Shown piece after piece: positions 37,740-46,825 of a stretch of 64,000 nt of DNA. The stretch spans positions 2,728,001-2,792,000 of the forward strand of contig JAWKWE010000004.1 in NCBI GenBank assembly GCA_041397645.1, in the 5' to 3' direction. Within the stretch, counting starts at the first letter, position 1, and each line of letters opens with the position of its first letter. This DNA is from Hyphomicrobiaceae bacterium. GTDB lineage: Bacteria > Pseudomonadota > Alphaproteobacteria > Rhizobiales > Hyphomicrobiaceae. The position numbers and the translations under genes are program-made. The notes below the pieces were generated by a model. That model saw nothing but the letters and a program-made list of their open reading frames with translations. It searched no databases and had not been told where the DNA came from.

Positions 37740-39305
37740 ATGTCCTCTCCGGCCTCGAAGACCCGCCACTCAACGTTGGAATACCTGGGTGTCGTTGTCC
37801 TGGCGACGGTGGCGCCGACGCTGTTCGTGCTTTCCCAGAACTGGTACGCGATTCACATGCAAAAGAGCCTCTGGCTCATTGGCGCGGCGCTGCTAGCCGG
37901 CATCAGCATGGGCGTGCTGCTAGAACTCATTGTTCGCACCGCGGACTTCGCTCTCGGCCGGACTCGGCTCTCGGCTCTTAGCTCAAAATCTGGATTGCGA
38001 GACACGCTGTTTGCGCTCGCCGCTGCCGGCATCCCGTCCCTATTGCTGTTTCGCTCTCTTGAAGCGGCCCTGCCTTCCCGCGCGATGCTGGCCGCCCTTT
38101 ATGGTGCGATGGCGATTGCGATCGTGCTGCTCTTTCGCCGTGTAACGCCGCGCCCGTTCTTGACCTTCTTTGCGATCTTCTCTGCTGTCTCTGCCGCCAA
38201 TTGGCTTGCCAGTGTCGCGACAGCCGGACCTCCCAAGGCCGATACTCTGGCACAGGACTTCGAGACAGCGGTATTCAAGTCTAAGCCGAACATCTATCTC
38301 TTCATCTACGACGCCTACGGCAGCAAGGACGTCTACGAGCGCATATTCAGTTTGGACAACAGCGCTCAGTACGCCGCACTCCAGGCGCGGGGCTTCAAGG
38401 TTCTGCACTCTTTCAGCAATTACGACTCCACCTGGCAGACGACGCTGGCGACCTTCCTCGGCGCCCATCACTACTACCGCTTCGAGTTCGGCAATGCGGA
38501 TACGCACGTCGGGCGGCCAATGATGGCGGGACGGACACATAACCCCGTCTTCATAACGCTACAGCGAAATGGCTACCGGCTGCAGCAGATCCACAGCCTC
38601 GACTATTTCGTGAATGAGCGGGGCAATCAGGAGTTCATTTATCCGGATGAAGCCTCATCAAGCGCGTTGCGCATCTTCAACATCCCATTCCTGAACAAGC
38701 TGGGCGGCCGCAAAAGGCGCATGACTGTGGAGGCGCAAAGCGAGGTGCTCGATGCACGGATTCGTGTGGCATCAGAGAAGAGTTCCGGGCCGTGGTTCAC
38801 ATTTTCGCACGTCAACCTGCCCGCGCATTCACCGGGGTTGCCGTGGTTGCAGTTGAAGGGCTTCGAAAAAGATTTTCGCGAGCGGACCGCGCGTGCCAAC
38901 GAGCACATGCTGGCAACGATCGACCGCATAAAGGCATTGGATCCCACAGCGGTCATTGCGATTTTCGGCGACCACGGCGCGATGAGATACCATCAGATCT
39001 GGGGTGCCGGTGATCCAAACCAAGCCTTTGCCGAGGCTGGTTTTACTCCCGAGATCGTCACTCTGGACCGCTTTGGCATCATGATCGCCATTTATTCGGC
39101 GGGCCTTTGCGACGACCAAGTGTATCAAGGCCTCACCCCGGTCAACATCATGCGAACGATATTCGCGTGCCTCGCCGACGATCGCAGAATAGCGTCGCGC
39201 CACGCCGATGACATTTCGCTTTTTGGCGGCAAGAAAGGTCGCTTGCGGTTGACTGCTGAAAACGGGCGCATCCTGCCGCAATGGCAAGTTTACGAACCAA
39301 AGTAG
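37740..39305 (+). CDS. Membrane-anchored sulfatase-like (alkaline phosphatase superfamily) protein
   Basis: 521 residues: about four to five N-terminal membrane helices (15-165), then a periplasmic sulfatase-fold domain beginning KPNIYLFIYDAYGSKDVYE (first metal-site Asp) and including FTFSHVNLPAHSP and AVIAIFGDHGAM (second metal site D-H). The sulfatase Cys of CxPxR is not seen; the corresponding nucleophile would be a Ser/Thr in NYDSTWQTTLATFLG, as in phosphoglycerol or phosphoethanolamine transferases of envelope polymers. It lies 15 bases after the methyltransferase gene and completes a three-gene operon. Confidence 0.82.
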   Translation: MSSPASKTRHSTLEYLGVVVLATVAPTLFVLSQNWYAIHMQKSLWLIGAALLAGISMGVLLELIVRTADFALGRTRLSALSSKSGLRDTLFALAAAGIPSLLLFRSLEAALPSRAMLAALYGAMAIAIVLLFRRVTPRPFLTFFAIFSAVSAANWLASVATAGPPKADTLAQDFETAVFKSKPNIYLFIYDAYGSKDVYERIFSLDNSAQYAALQARGFKVLHSFSNYDSTWQTTLATFLGAHHYYRFEFGNADTHVGRPMMAGRTHNPVFITLQRNGYRLQQIHSLDYFVNERGNQEFIYPDEASSSALRIFNIPFLNKLGGRKRRMTVEAQSEVLDARIRVASEKSSGPWFTFSHVNLPAHSPGLPWLQLKGFEKDFRERTARANEHMLATIDRIKALDPTAVIAIFGDHGAMRYHQIWGAGDPNQAFAEAGFTPEIVTLDRFGIMIAIYSAGLCDDQVYQGLTPVNIMRTIFACLADDRRIASRHADDISLFGGKKGRLRLTAENGRILPQWQVYEPK

Positions 39306-39355
39306 CTTGGCCAGCGCCGAACAACCTCATTGCCGAATTGGAGGACCGGGAGTCG

Positions 39356-39985
39356 TTACCGCACGCCATTGATCGATCCGGTGGCAGGTGTGTTGTGCCA
39401 CTTGCCGAATGCGGCGGTCTTGTAGCCGCAATATCCTAAAACCTTCGCGAGAGTTGCCGACGTGCGCGGAATGCGGCCCGTGTATCCGTCCCAGTTGACC
39501 GCTCGTTCTGCGATGGTGCCGGGACCGGCGCGTTGATGGTTTCGCCCGGTAAGAAGCGAAGCGCGCGTGGGCGAACAAATCGCCGTGGTATGAAATTCAT
39601 TGAAGCTGATGGCGTAGCTTGCAAGCCGCGAGAGCGTCGGCGTGTGGATTGGCCCGCCAAACGTATCGGGCAGTCCAAAACCTACATCGTCGAGCAAAAC
39701 AATCAGAATGTTTGGCGCATCTTTCGAAAGATGATTGACTGTCGGAAACGGAACGAGCTTTGAGTCTTGCAGCGTCGGCCCGGCCACGCTCTTTGACGGC
39801 GGTACCGGAAATGGAAGCACCGAGCCGTCGGTCGGCGTGTCACTCCGCGCGTGGCTAGCAGCCAAGACCGAAAGCCATATGGTTGCGATTGCGGTGGCGA
39901 ACCTTCGCAACACCAGGCTTATTTTCAATGCAGAGCGGCGTGACGATACGCCGGAACGTCGATTGAAAGCGAGCGTAGATCCCAT
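39356..39985 (-). pseudogene. Truncated arylsulfatase (N-terminal part only)
   Basis: About 209 codons with a signal-like N-terminus, then PNILIVLLDDVGFGLPDTFG, the sulfatase signature TTAICSPTRASLLTGRN with its formylglycine Cys, and YKTAAFGKWHNTPA. The match breaks off right after the HNTPA motif and a stop follows; family members have 500-780 residues, so the metal-binding and substrate parts are missing. The enzyme cannot be active. Confidence 0.75.
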
Positions 39986-40027
39986 CGAAATTGCTCCATC
40001 ATCGCGCTGACTCTTTGCGGATGCGCT

Positions 40028-40142
40028 CTAACGCACTCCTGACCCGCAACGTTGTTTCAAGCACATCGACCCGGGCGATTTTCAATTCGCTCGGCTCGAT
40101 GTTTTTGGGGCCCCAATTCACGTTGACCGCATTTGACCGACC
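40028..40142. repeat. Direct repeat, left copy (flanks grpB-type gene)
   Basis: About 112 bases sharing CTCCTGACCCGCAAC, CGCTCGGCTCGATG and CAATTCACGTTGACCGC in the same order and spacing with 40738-40852. In this copy the central palindrome is degenerate. Confidence 0.75.
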
Positions 40143-40171
40143 AAGACATCGTCCTTGCCAGAGGGTAGGTT

Positions 40172-40693
40172 ATGGCTACCATCCCACCTATGAGCAATGA
40201 AACACGCCTCAAATTGGTTGACCCAGAGTTCGCGCACGTTCAGGCCGGGCATCTGTACGAGCAGACCAGGGCTTGGCTTCAGACCGTGCTGCCCACGGCG
40301 GATGTCCGCCACATCGGCGCGACAGCTATTCCTGGCTGCCTCACAAAAGGCGACCTAGACATTGTCATACGTGTCTCGCCCGAAAGCTTCGCACAGGCCG
40401 AAACCGTTCTGTCGTCTCGATTTGCGCGCAACCAAGGTTCAGTGCGCACTGCGGATTTCGCTGCGTTCGTGGATACCGCCACTGATCCACCCCTCGGCAT
40501 CCAGCTCACGGCCATCAATGGTCCGTTCGATTTCTTTCATGCATTCGTCGACGCACTTTGCGCGTCCCCGCATTTGGTTCGTGAATACAATGCTCTCAAG
40601 AGTGCGTATGAAGGACACGCGATGGCCGTATACAGGGCTGCCAAAGATGCATTTATCGACCGCGTTCTCGCGGACCGGCGGTTACCCAGATGA
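40172..40693 (+). CDS. GrpB-family nucleotidyltransferase-like protein
   Basis: 173 residues. GrpB/UPF0157 proteins share the nucleotidyltransferase fold; visible are VRHIGATAIPGCLTKGDLDI (the hG...DxD-like metal loop, about residues 46-65), PESFAQAETVL, and a C-terminal FVDALCASPHLVREYNALK with YRAAKDAFIDRVL. Substrate unknown. The gene is bracketed by two copies of a 112-base direct repeat, as if carried on a small cassette or left by duplication. Confidence 0.82.
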   Translation: MATIPPMSNETRLKLVDPEFAHVQAGHLYEQTRAWLQTVLPTADVRHIGATAIPGCLTKGDLDIVIRVSPESFAQAETVLSSRFARNQGSVRTADFAAFVDTATDPPLGIQLTAINGPFDFFHAFVDALCASPHLVREYNALKSAYEGHAMAVYRAAKDAFIDRVLADRRLPR

Positions 40694-40737
40694 CGACCCC
40701 AATTGGCGATTCAGCAATCCATTCGCCAAATCAAACA

Positions 40738-40852
40738 CTAGCGCGCTCCTGACCCGCAACCTTGGTCCAAACCCATCGAGCCGAGCGAATTTCCATTCGC
40801 TCGGCTCGATGGGTTTTGGTGGCACCAATTCACGTTGACCGCTTTTGGCCCG
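40738..40852. repeat. Direct repeat, right copy with intact palindrome
   Basis: Second copy of the repeat at 40028-40142. It contains a perfect 19-bp hairpin: arms 40771-40789 and 40796-40814, loop TTTCCA, followed by TTTGGT. As RNA it could end transcription of the GrpB-type gene. Confidence 0.78.
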
Positions 40853-40977
40853 AAGCCGTCCTCCAGTCGAGGATATTAATTCGTCTAGGTAGAGCAGCCT
40901 TCCTGTAAACGAGTAGAACGTAGTTGGCCGCCCCCGGATGCTTGTGGCAACCTGAAGGGCACCCGAGGGCCAGCAAA

Positions 40978-41256
40978 ATGGATCGAGCCTCACCCCCTGT
41001 TACGATTGGCGATCTCCGACGCGCTGGGCGGCGCCTATGGTGCTATTGCCTAAGCTGCGGGTATGAGGTCGAGAAAGACCTTACAACTTGGCGGGCCCTT
41101 GATGATGCCGTCGAGGTGCCGTCCGCGCACAAGCACCTCAAATGCTCGCGGTGCGGTTCGGGCAAGGTGTCAACGCGGCCGCAATTGCATGATCGCACGA
41201 TCGACGAAATTCGGGCCGAGGCCCGTGCAAAGCAAGTGCGTGAGGCTAACGGTTGA
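40978..41256 (+). CDS. Small zinc-ribbon protein
   Basis: 92 residues from ATG 40978 (MDRASPPV). Two cysteine knuckles, CYCLSCG (about 24-30) and CSRCG (about 58-62), form a zinc-ribbon pattern; the C-terminus (IDEIRAEARAKQVRE) is a charged helix. Such small proteins are frequent in Hyphomicrobiales, with no known function. Confidence 0.6.
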   Translation: MDRASPPVTIGDLRRAGRRLWCYCLSCGYEVEKDLTTWRALDDAVEVPSAHKHLKCSRCGSGKVSTRPQLHDRTIDEIRAEARAKQVREANG

Positions 41257-41680
41257 GGCGGGGAGGCGCAAACGGGGTCGTCCCAGGGTCTGCTAATCCG
41301 AACCGCAGGCGATAATCATGGCTTCGCGCCGCCTCGAAATACACCCGGCAAGTCTAAACCGGTTTAGTCGGTGATCGGATCCCTCCAAAAGGTCGCTAAC
41401 AATGGAAAGCAAGCCTTCATATTCGGGGGTTTCATTCCTAGCTACCGGAATGTTGAGCGCCCAAAATACGGCGAGGGCCTTGGTGCGCAATCCCTGGATT
41501 GTTGACGCACGTATCGCCCAAATGCATTCGGCCACCGCACGCGAGTGAGATCACAAAAAGTTGTCGACGGCATTCGCATTCGCTGATCGTGCCGATGTAT
41601 CGCCGCAGACCGCATTTATTGATCCAACACGGCATGCCAAGCGTTCTTGAGCGCAGGACAAAAAGAAGGCAGCTTACTCC
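41257..41680. other. Stretch without a supported gene
   Basis: A minus-strand frame at 41293-41535 (AIRASTIQGLRTKALAVFWA ...) faintly resembles conserved alphaproteobacterial hypothetical proteins and may be a fragment of one, but it lacks a good start and I do not call it a gene. Confidence 0.35.
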
Positions 41681-42133
41681 ATGACCTACGCAATGGCTTA
41701 CGTGCTCGCCCTCGTCGGCTTTGTCATCCTCGACATCTTATGGCTGAAGACCATGGGCTCTTACCTCTACCGCCAGGTGCTTGGCGACATCCTCGTCGAG
41801 GACATTCGAAAAATCCCGGCCATCGCATTTTATTTGATGTATCCGGCCGGGCTCGTGCTGTTCGCGGTGGCCCCGGCGATCAAGAATGGCTCCATCGGGT
41901 CGGCTTTGATCTACGGTGCACTGTTCGGCTTGTTCACCTATGGAACATATGAACTCACCAACTACGCCACACTGCGCAACTGGACCCTGCAGATCACGCT
42001 CGTCGACATCGGCTACGGGATGATCGTCTCAGGCCTTGTGGCGCTGCTTGTCGCGCTCATTCTTCCGTCAGTCTTGCAGCTGGTCGGAGCACGTCGGCTT
42101 GCGGCAGCTTCGCAACAATCTCTTCCGGTCTGA
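41681..42133 (+). CDS. DUF2177-family membrane protein
   Basis: 150 residues with four hydrophobic helices. The family signature is clear: LDILWLKTMGSYLYRQVLG after helix 1, AIAFYLMYPAGLVLFAV, then GALFGLFTYGTYELTNYATL and DIGYGMIVSGLVALL. Function unknown; inner membrane. Confidence 0.9.
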   Translation: MTYAMAYVLALVGFVILDILWLKTMGSYLYRQVLGDILVEDIRKIPAIAFYLMYPAGLVLFAVAPAIKNGSIGSALIYGALFGLFTYGTYELTNYATLRNWTLQITLVDIGYGMIVSGLVALLVALILPSVLQLVGARRLAAASQQSLPV

Positions 42134-42403
42134 ATCGGCCTTCAGATTTTTAATGGTGCGCAGCGACTGGATGCATGAGCCGTACAATCCTGCTTGTGAG
42201 TGCACCGCAATGCGCTGAACGCGCTGCAGCATGTTTTGCGAATTGATCTTGGCACAGAATGTCGCGCGACATTTGCCTCTCTCCTGCCACCGCTCGATAG
42301 ATGTTGTTTTCGCGCGTGTGTTCCTTATTCTTCGTCGGTATTTCGCATTTTTCTGTTCGACTACATTTGGCTTGCGGCCGTCGATGATCAGGAGGACTCG
42401 AAC

Positions 42404-42916
42404 GTGGTCCCAATGTCCAAGGGAAATCGTGTCATTGATCTTTCAGCTAAGCGCAAGGAGCGACGCGGGATGTTGATGAGCATTGGAGATGTGCTGGCGT
42501 TAAAGGGCTCGAATGTCCGAATGATCGAGCCCGACGAGACCATCGGGCAACTCTCCCGCGAATTAATGCAGCAACGTATTGGGGCCATGGTCGTAAGCCG
42601 TGACGGCAAGACAATCGACGGAATTATCTCAGAGCGCGATATCGCGTACAGCCTCGCTGATCGTAGAGGGGAACTTCACCTTTTGAAGGTTTCGGCGCTG
42701 ATGACCCGCAAGGTGGTCACATGTACGCCGGCACACAGCCTTTCGAGTGTGGCGGCACTCATGAGCAAGTATCGGATTCGCCATCTTCCCGTAGTGCAGG
42801 AAGGCGTACTCGTCGGACTTATCAGTATTCGTGACGTGCTTGAATATCGCATTGTCGAAGTCGAACGTAAAACGAGCCTTATCGGTAGACTTTTTTCCTC
42901 AAATTCCGAACGGTAG
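42404..42916 (+). CDS. CBS-domain protein
   Basis: 170 residues. I choose the GTG at 42404 because GGAGG (42391-42395) lies 8 bases upstream; the ATG at 42413 is the alternative, and the frame open from 42200 is not supported. Two CBS motifs: VRMIEPDETIGQLSRELMQQ then IGAMVVSRDGKTIDGIISER, and VTCTPAHSLSSVAALMSKYR then IRHLPVVQEGVLVGLISIRD. Stand-alone CBS pairs bind adenine nucleotides and regulate partners; the partner is unknown. Confidence 0.88.
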   Translation: MVPMSKGNRVIDLSAKRKERRGMLMSIGDVLALKGSNVRMIEPDETIGQLSRELMQQRIGAMVVSRDGKTIDGIISERDIAYSLADRRGELHLLKVSALMTRKVVTCTPAHSLSSVAALMSKYRIRHLPVVQEGVLVGLISIRDVLEYRIVEVERKTSLIGRLFSSNSER

Positions 42917-43011
42917 GGGCGCTAGCTGCAGTTTGCACGGCCTTCAATCTAAACTTGGGCTTCCGGGCAGTCGCTTTGCGAACCATCTTTCGCGACTAAG
43001 CCCATAAGCGG

Positions 43012-43908
43012 CTATTTACTCACGGCGAACCGATCGGAAACGACTTCGGCCACGAGATCGAATGCCTTGCGCATGTTGCCCTGGTCTCGCTGGTGCACCA
43101 ACCATACATCCAAGGACAAGCTAAAGTCGGAGACATCCACGACGACAACCTCGCGTCGAACCGCGCTCGTTTCGAGAGCAACAAGAGGCACCAAACCCAA
43201 TCCTATACCGGCCGCCACCAAGCGCAGTTGCGCTTCCACACCAAACGTATCAATGGCCACACGCAGAGCATCTTCGTGCTGACCCATCGCAGCTTCAAGT
43301 GCTGCTCTGTAACCGCAGCCCAGAGGATTGAGTACCCATGCCTCGTTCGACAATTGAGCAAGACGCAACCGTCCTTTGCGTCTCTTGGCGCCTTTTGCCC
43401 GAACAATCGCTGTTTTGACTGAAGCGAGGTATCGACCGCTGAGTGTGGTCGGAGGGCGCAAGGAGGCGGGCAGGAGGACCAGTGCCGCGTCCAATGTACC
43501 TTGTTCTACCTGTCGAATAAGTCCACCGCTCCAATCTGTACGCAGGCGCAGGTCGAGCTTTGGGAAAGCCGTCTGGAGCCGCTGCACGGTTCGCAATAGC
43601 GCCAATTCGCCAACTGCTTGGGCAACTCCAAGCTTCATGACCCCGAAAGGATCGCTTTTTTCTTGGGTCGTCGCGACCAAATCCTCGACAGCCCGGAGAA
43701 TTGGAATTGCCTGCTCGACTATCCGGCGTCCCATGGCGGTTGGCGCCGGAGACCGTGTCGTGCGATCGAACAATCTCAAGCCTAGCACCTCTTCCAGATG
43801 ACTAAGCCGGCGCGACACTGCGGATTGCGTAAGGTGCAGGCGATCTGCTGCCATCGTGACAGACTTTGTCTCTACGACCGCTAAGAGAGCTCGAAGATCG
43901 TCGATCAC
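43012..43908 (-). CDS. LysR-family transcriptional regulator
   Basis: 298 residues: N-terminal winged helix (residues 1-60; RALLAVVETKSVTMAADRLH, then LTQSAVSRRLSHLEEVLGLR and LFDRT) and a periplasmic-binding-like effector domain (about 90-290). It is divergent from the tautomerase and alpha-hydroxyacid dehydrogenase genes, the usual position of a LysR activator relative to its targets. The spacer 43909-44029 is AT-rich for this genome (TCATACACTTCATGATTATT), where a LysR T-N11-A site would be expected. Confidence 0.92.
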   Translation of the reverse strand: MIDDLRALLAVVETKSVTMAADRLHLTQSAVSRRLSHLEEVLGLRLFDRTTRSPAPTAMGRRIVEQAIPILRAVEDLVATTQEKSDPFGVMKLGVAQAVGELALLRTVQRLQTAFPKLDLRLRTDWSGGLIRQVEQGTLDAALVLLPASLRPPTTLSGRYLASVKTAIVRAKGAKRRKGRLRLAQLSNEAWVLNPLGCGYRAALEAAMGQHEDALRVAIDTFGVEAQLRLVAAGIGLGLVPLVALETSAVRREVVVVDVSDFSLSLDVWLVHQRDQGNMRKAFDLVAEVVSDRFAVSK

Positions 43909-44029
43909 ATTGAAAAATCCTCATACACTTCATGATTATTATGCATTTGTCTCATGATGATAAGGGTACTACTGATGCTTGGCCCAATGAGCAAGAGGCT
44001 TGCCCTTCTGATTTCGAGAGGACTTAAAG

Positions 44030-44419
44030 ATGCCGCTGGTCAGAATCGACCTGAGCAAAGATGCACCCGATAGTCGCGTGCGCGCGATTAGCGAAGCTGT
44101 CTACGGCGCGATGACAGATATCGCCAAGGTTCCGCTCAATGACAAATTCCAGATCGTGTCGCGACACAGCCTGGACGAGTTGATCTATCCGAATGATGGA
44201 TATCTTGGCGTTTCGTACTCGTCGGATATTGTTTTTATCCAGGTCACTTGGGTGGGTGGGCGTTCAACCGAAGTCAAGAAGCAGTTCTATCATCGCATCG
44301 CCGATGAGATTCACGAGAAGTCAGGCGTTCGCAAGGAGGACGTCTGGATCAGCCTAGTTGACTCTGGCCGCGAGGACTGGTCGTTCGGCAACGGTGAAAT
44401 GCAATATGCCCCCAAATAG
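44030..44419 (+). CDS. Tautomerase-family protein
   Basis: 129 residues beginning MPLVRIDL, leaving the catalytic N-terminal proline after Met removal. Length and the second beta-alpha-beta half (IVFIQVTWVGGRSTEVKKQF, YHRIADEIHEKSGVRKEDVW) fit the fused tautomerase group found in aromatic and keto-acid degradation. Next gene is a hydroxyacid oxidase 23 bases on, so an enol/keto acid intermediate is a reasonable guess. Confidence 0.88.
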   Translation: MPLVRIDLSKDAPDSRVRAISEAVYGAMTDIAKVPLNDKFQIVSRHSLDELIYPNDGYLGVSYSSDIVFIQVTWVGGRSTEVKKQFYHRIADEIHEKSGVRKEDVWISLVDSGREDWSFGNGEMQYAPK

Positions 44420-44442
44420 CTTCTTAATGCCGGAACGCCTCC

Positions 44443-45630
44443 ATGTTCAAACGAGAACGCTTGCCTCTATGCACAAGCATCGAAGACCTGCGCGCGCTCG
44501 CGGAGCGCCGCGTTCCGAAAGCCTTTTTTGAATACATGGATCATGGGTCTTATTCCCAATCCACCCTGCGGGCCAACTGCCGAGACTTCGAAGCGCTCGA
44601 ATTGAGGCAGCGCGTAGGTATCGATGTTAGCAACAGGATCCTGAGCACCGAACTGATTGGCGAGAGCGCCGAGTTGCCACTTGCTATAGCTCCGGTTGGC
44701 CTGCTCGGGATGATGCGCGGGGATGGCGAGATCCACGTCTGCCGTGCGGCTCAAAAGGCGGGCATTCCGTTCTGCCTCAGTACCATGTCCATCTGCTCGA
44801 TCGAGGATGTAGCTCAAGCTGTCGAGCAGCCTTTCTGGTTCCAACTCTACGTTATGCGCGATCGAGGGTTCGTGCGCGAATTAATCGAGCGTGCGATCGC
44901 AGCCAAATGCAATGCCCTTGTCACAACATTGGACCTGCAGGTGCAGGGTGAGCGCTATTGCGATTCAAAGAATGGCCTGACGGTGCCGCTCAAAGTAACT
45001 CTATCAAACGTTCTGGACGTCCTAACGAAACCCGCCTGGGCCGTCGGTATCCAAAACGGAAGACGCAAAACGTTCGGCAACTTGGCTTCGCGCATAAAGG
45101 GGGCGGATAGCATCGTGTCTTTGGCGGAATGGGTTGCCAATCAGTTCGACCCAACGCTGAACTGGAAGGACGTCGAGTGGATCAGGAGCATATGGCCAGG
45201 AAAGCTTGTTCTTAAAGGTATACTTGATGTCGAAGATGCGAAAATAGCAGCAGAGTTGGGTGTCTCGGCGATTATCGTATCGAACCATGGAGGACGGCAA
45301 CTCGATGGCGCGCCATCCTCGATCTCATCCCTTCCTAGAGTGGTCGAGGCTGTCGGCGATAAAGTTGAGGTCTTGTTTGATGGTGGCATTCGATCGGGAC
45401 AGGACATACTGCGGGCGCTAGCTCTGGGCGCACGCGGCTGTTTAATAGGCCGGGCTGCTGCGTACGGCTTAGGAGCCGCTGGCGAGGCAGGCGTGGCAAA
45501 GGCGATCGCCATACTCCGCAAGCAACTCGACGTATCAATGGCGTTGACTGGCACGAGGTCCGTCTCCGAAATTGGACCGCAAATCCTGGAGGGGGCCACC
45601 AAACTTACTCACAACGGCAGCGCTTGCTAA
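44443..45630 (+). CDS. FMN-dependent alpha-hydroxyacid dehydrogenase/oxidase
   Basis: 395 residues of the lactate/glycolate/mandelate dehydrogenase family. Visible: KAFFEYMDHGSYSQSTLRAN at the N-terminus, LPLAIAPVGLLGMMRGDGE, FQLYVMRDR, ALVTTLDLQVQGER, LVLKGILDVEDA (FMN Lys), the catalytic signature IIVSNHGGRQLDGAPSS with the base His, LFDGGIRSGQDILRALALGA and the phosphate loop GCLIGRAAAYGL. It oxidises an L-2-hydroxyacid to a 2-oxoacid. Operon with the tautomerase; likely controlled by the divergent LysR. Confidence 0.93.
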   Translation: MFKRERLPLCTSIEDLRALAERRVPKAFFEYMDHGSYSQSTLRANCRDFEALELRQRVGIDVSNRILSTELIGESAELPLAIAPVGLLGMMRGDGEIHVCRAAQKAGIPFCLSTMSICSIEDVAQAVEQPFWFQLYVMRDRGFVRELIERAIAAKCNALVTTLDLQVQGERYCDSKNGLTVPLKVTLSNVLDVLTKPAWAVGIQNGRRKTFGNLASRIKGADSIVSLAEWVANQFDPTLNWKDVEWIRSIWPGKLVLKGILDVEDAKIAAELGVSAIIVSNHGGRQLDGAPSSISSLPRVVEAVGDKVEVLFDGGIRSGQDILRALALGARGCLIGRAAAYGLGAAGEAGVAKAIAILRKQLDVSMALTGTRSVSEIGPQILEGATKLTHNGSAC

Positions 45631-45768
45631 TGTCTGGTTAGGCTGGTTCCATCCGAGCTATGCGGCAGCGAAGCGGTTTATCTAAATTATCCGGGGCTCT
45701 GCCAGAGAGTTTGAAGATCGGTCGAGCGAACCCAACGTCAATTAGTACCTGGGTCATCCGCGGCGTCT

Positions 45769-46437
45769 CTAGCGAGCAAATTCTTTGCTCGTATCGACCA
45801 TGCTTAGAACGGAGCCCAAGTTCAACTCGGCAACCAGAAGTGCCGCCTCCACGCGTGAGACGACCTTGAGCTTACGAAAAATGTCCCTGTTGTGGGCCTT
45901 CACCGTGGTCTCTTCGATTGAGAGAGCATGGGCGATTTGCTTGTTAAGCAGCCCACGGCAAAGCATGCCAAGCACGCGGAACTGTTGGTCAGTGAGGGTG
46001 CAGAGCCTGCGCTTAAGCCTTGCTATCTCTTCTGAGTCTGAAATATCGGGCGCCGGGGCATTACAGTGAAGAACTCCACCTTCAAGTGCCGCATGAACCG
46101 CCCTTCTAAGGCTCTCGCTGCTTAGGGACTTGCAGGCGTAGAGGACCGACCTCCTGAATCCATCATCGGGCCGACGGAACGCAGAAACGACGACGACGGG
46201 CATGCGCGGCCACTGGCGGTACAATTCATTCACGTCGCGAGGGCAGTAGACATGGGGAAGCCAGTAATCGAGCAGCACCAAGTCAATGGTTCCCTCGGCC
46301 GCAATCAGACCCAATGCGTGGTGGATGGTTCGGACGTGAACACGCCGAATGGCGGGGAACACTTTCGCCATAGCCTGCTGCAGCGCACACGCGGAGCATG
46401 AATGATCGCTAACGATTAGGAATTTTTTTGACATCAA
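45769..46437 (-). CDS. LuxR/NarL-type response regulator
   Basis: 222 residues. N-terminal receiver domain with phospho-acceptor Asp in LVLLDYWLP (about 57); the acidic pair normally near residue 10 is reduced to a single Asp (VSDHS), and the switch Lys lies in YACKSLSS. C-terminal LuxR helix-turn-helix: LTDQQFRVLGMLCRGLLNKQ then IAHALSIEETTVKAHNRDIF and RKLKV. No kinase gene is adjacent. Target genes unknown. Confidence 0.87.
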   Translation of the reverse strand: MMSKKFLIVSDHSCSACALQQAMAKVFPAIRRVHVRTIHHALGLIAAEGTIDLVLLDYWLPHVYCPRDVNELYRQWPRMPVVVVSAFRRPDDGFRRSVLYACKSLSSESLRRAVHAALEGGVLHCNAPAPDISDSEEIARLKRRLCTLTDQQFRVLGMLCRGLLNKQIAHALSIEETTVKAHNRDIFRKLKVVSRVEAALLVAELNLGSVLSMVDTSKEFAR

Positions 46438-46825
46438 ACACCTACGGCATCAGCAGACCGGCCGCAGTTGTGTAGACACGCTTATTGTGCGATGCAATAT
46501 TATATGTTGCAGTGCGGCAATGTGCTCAATACATCGATGACTGGCTTGGGGGGGCGCCGGTGCGGTGCCGACGACTGGTCCTGGCCCCAGTTCCTGTCAG
46601 GGTGACGTCTGCTCTCCGACGAGGAGCCGGCGTAGTTCGGATTGCCGCCGTTTTTCGTCCCGGCTGGCGACACGCCAGCAACTCCGCCTCGCGAAGGTGT
46701 TCCCTTACAGTTTGTGTCATAATTGACGGTTTTTGCGGATAAATCCCATCTGCAACAGCGTATTCCTTGGCAGCGGCCATGCGCCCAACTAGCGTCCTGC
46801 TAAGATTCCATTCTCGGAGGTGGCA
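46438..46825. other. Stretch without a supported gene
   Basis: Short frames only. A weak -24/-12-like match at about 46768-46783 is not convincing. The promoter of the small exported protein must lie at the right end. Confidence 0.4.

Noticed and set aside
41293..41535. Minus-strand frame of 80 codons resembling part of a conserved hypothetical protein
   Set aside because: The resemblance is weak and the start is unsupported; left as a remark on the spacer only.
42250..42268. TGGCAC followed by GTCGC upstream of the CBS gene
   Set aside because: GG to GC spacing is 11, not 10, so not a sigma-54 promoter.
46768..46783. TGGCAG-CGGCC-ATGC with GG-N10-GC spacing before the small Cys protein
   Set aside because: Poor -12 and -24 bases and no TGT-N10-ACA nearby; expected by chance.
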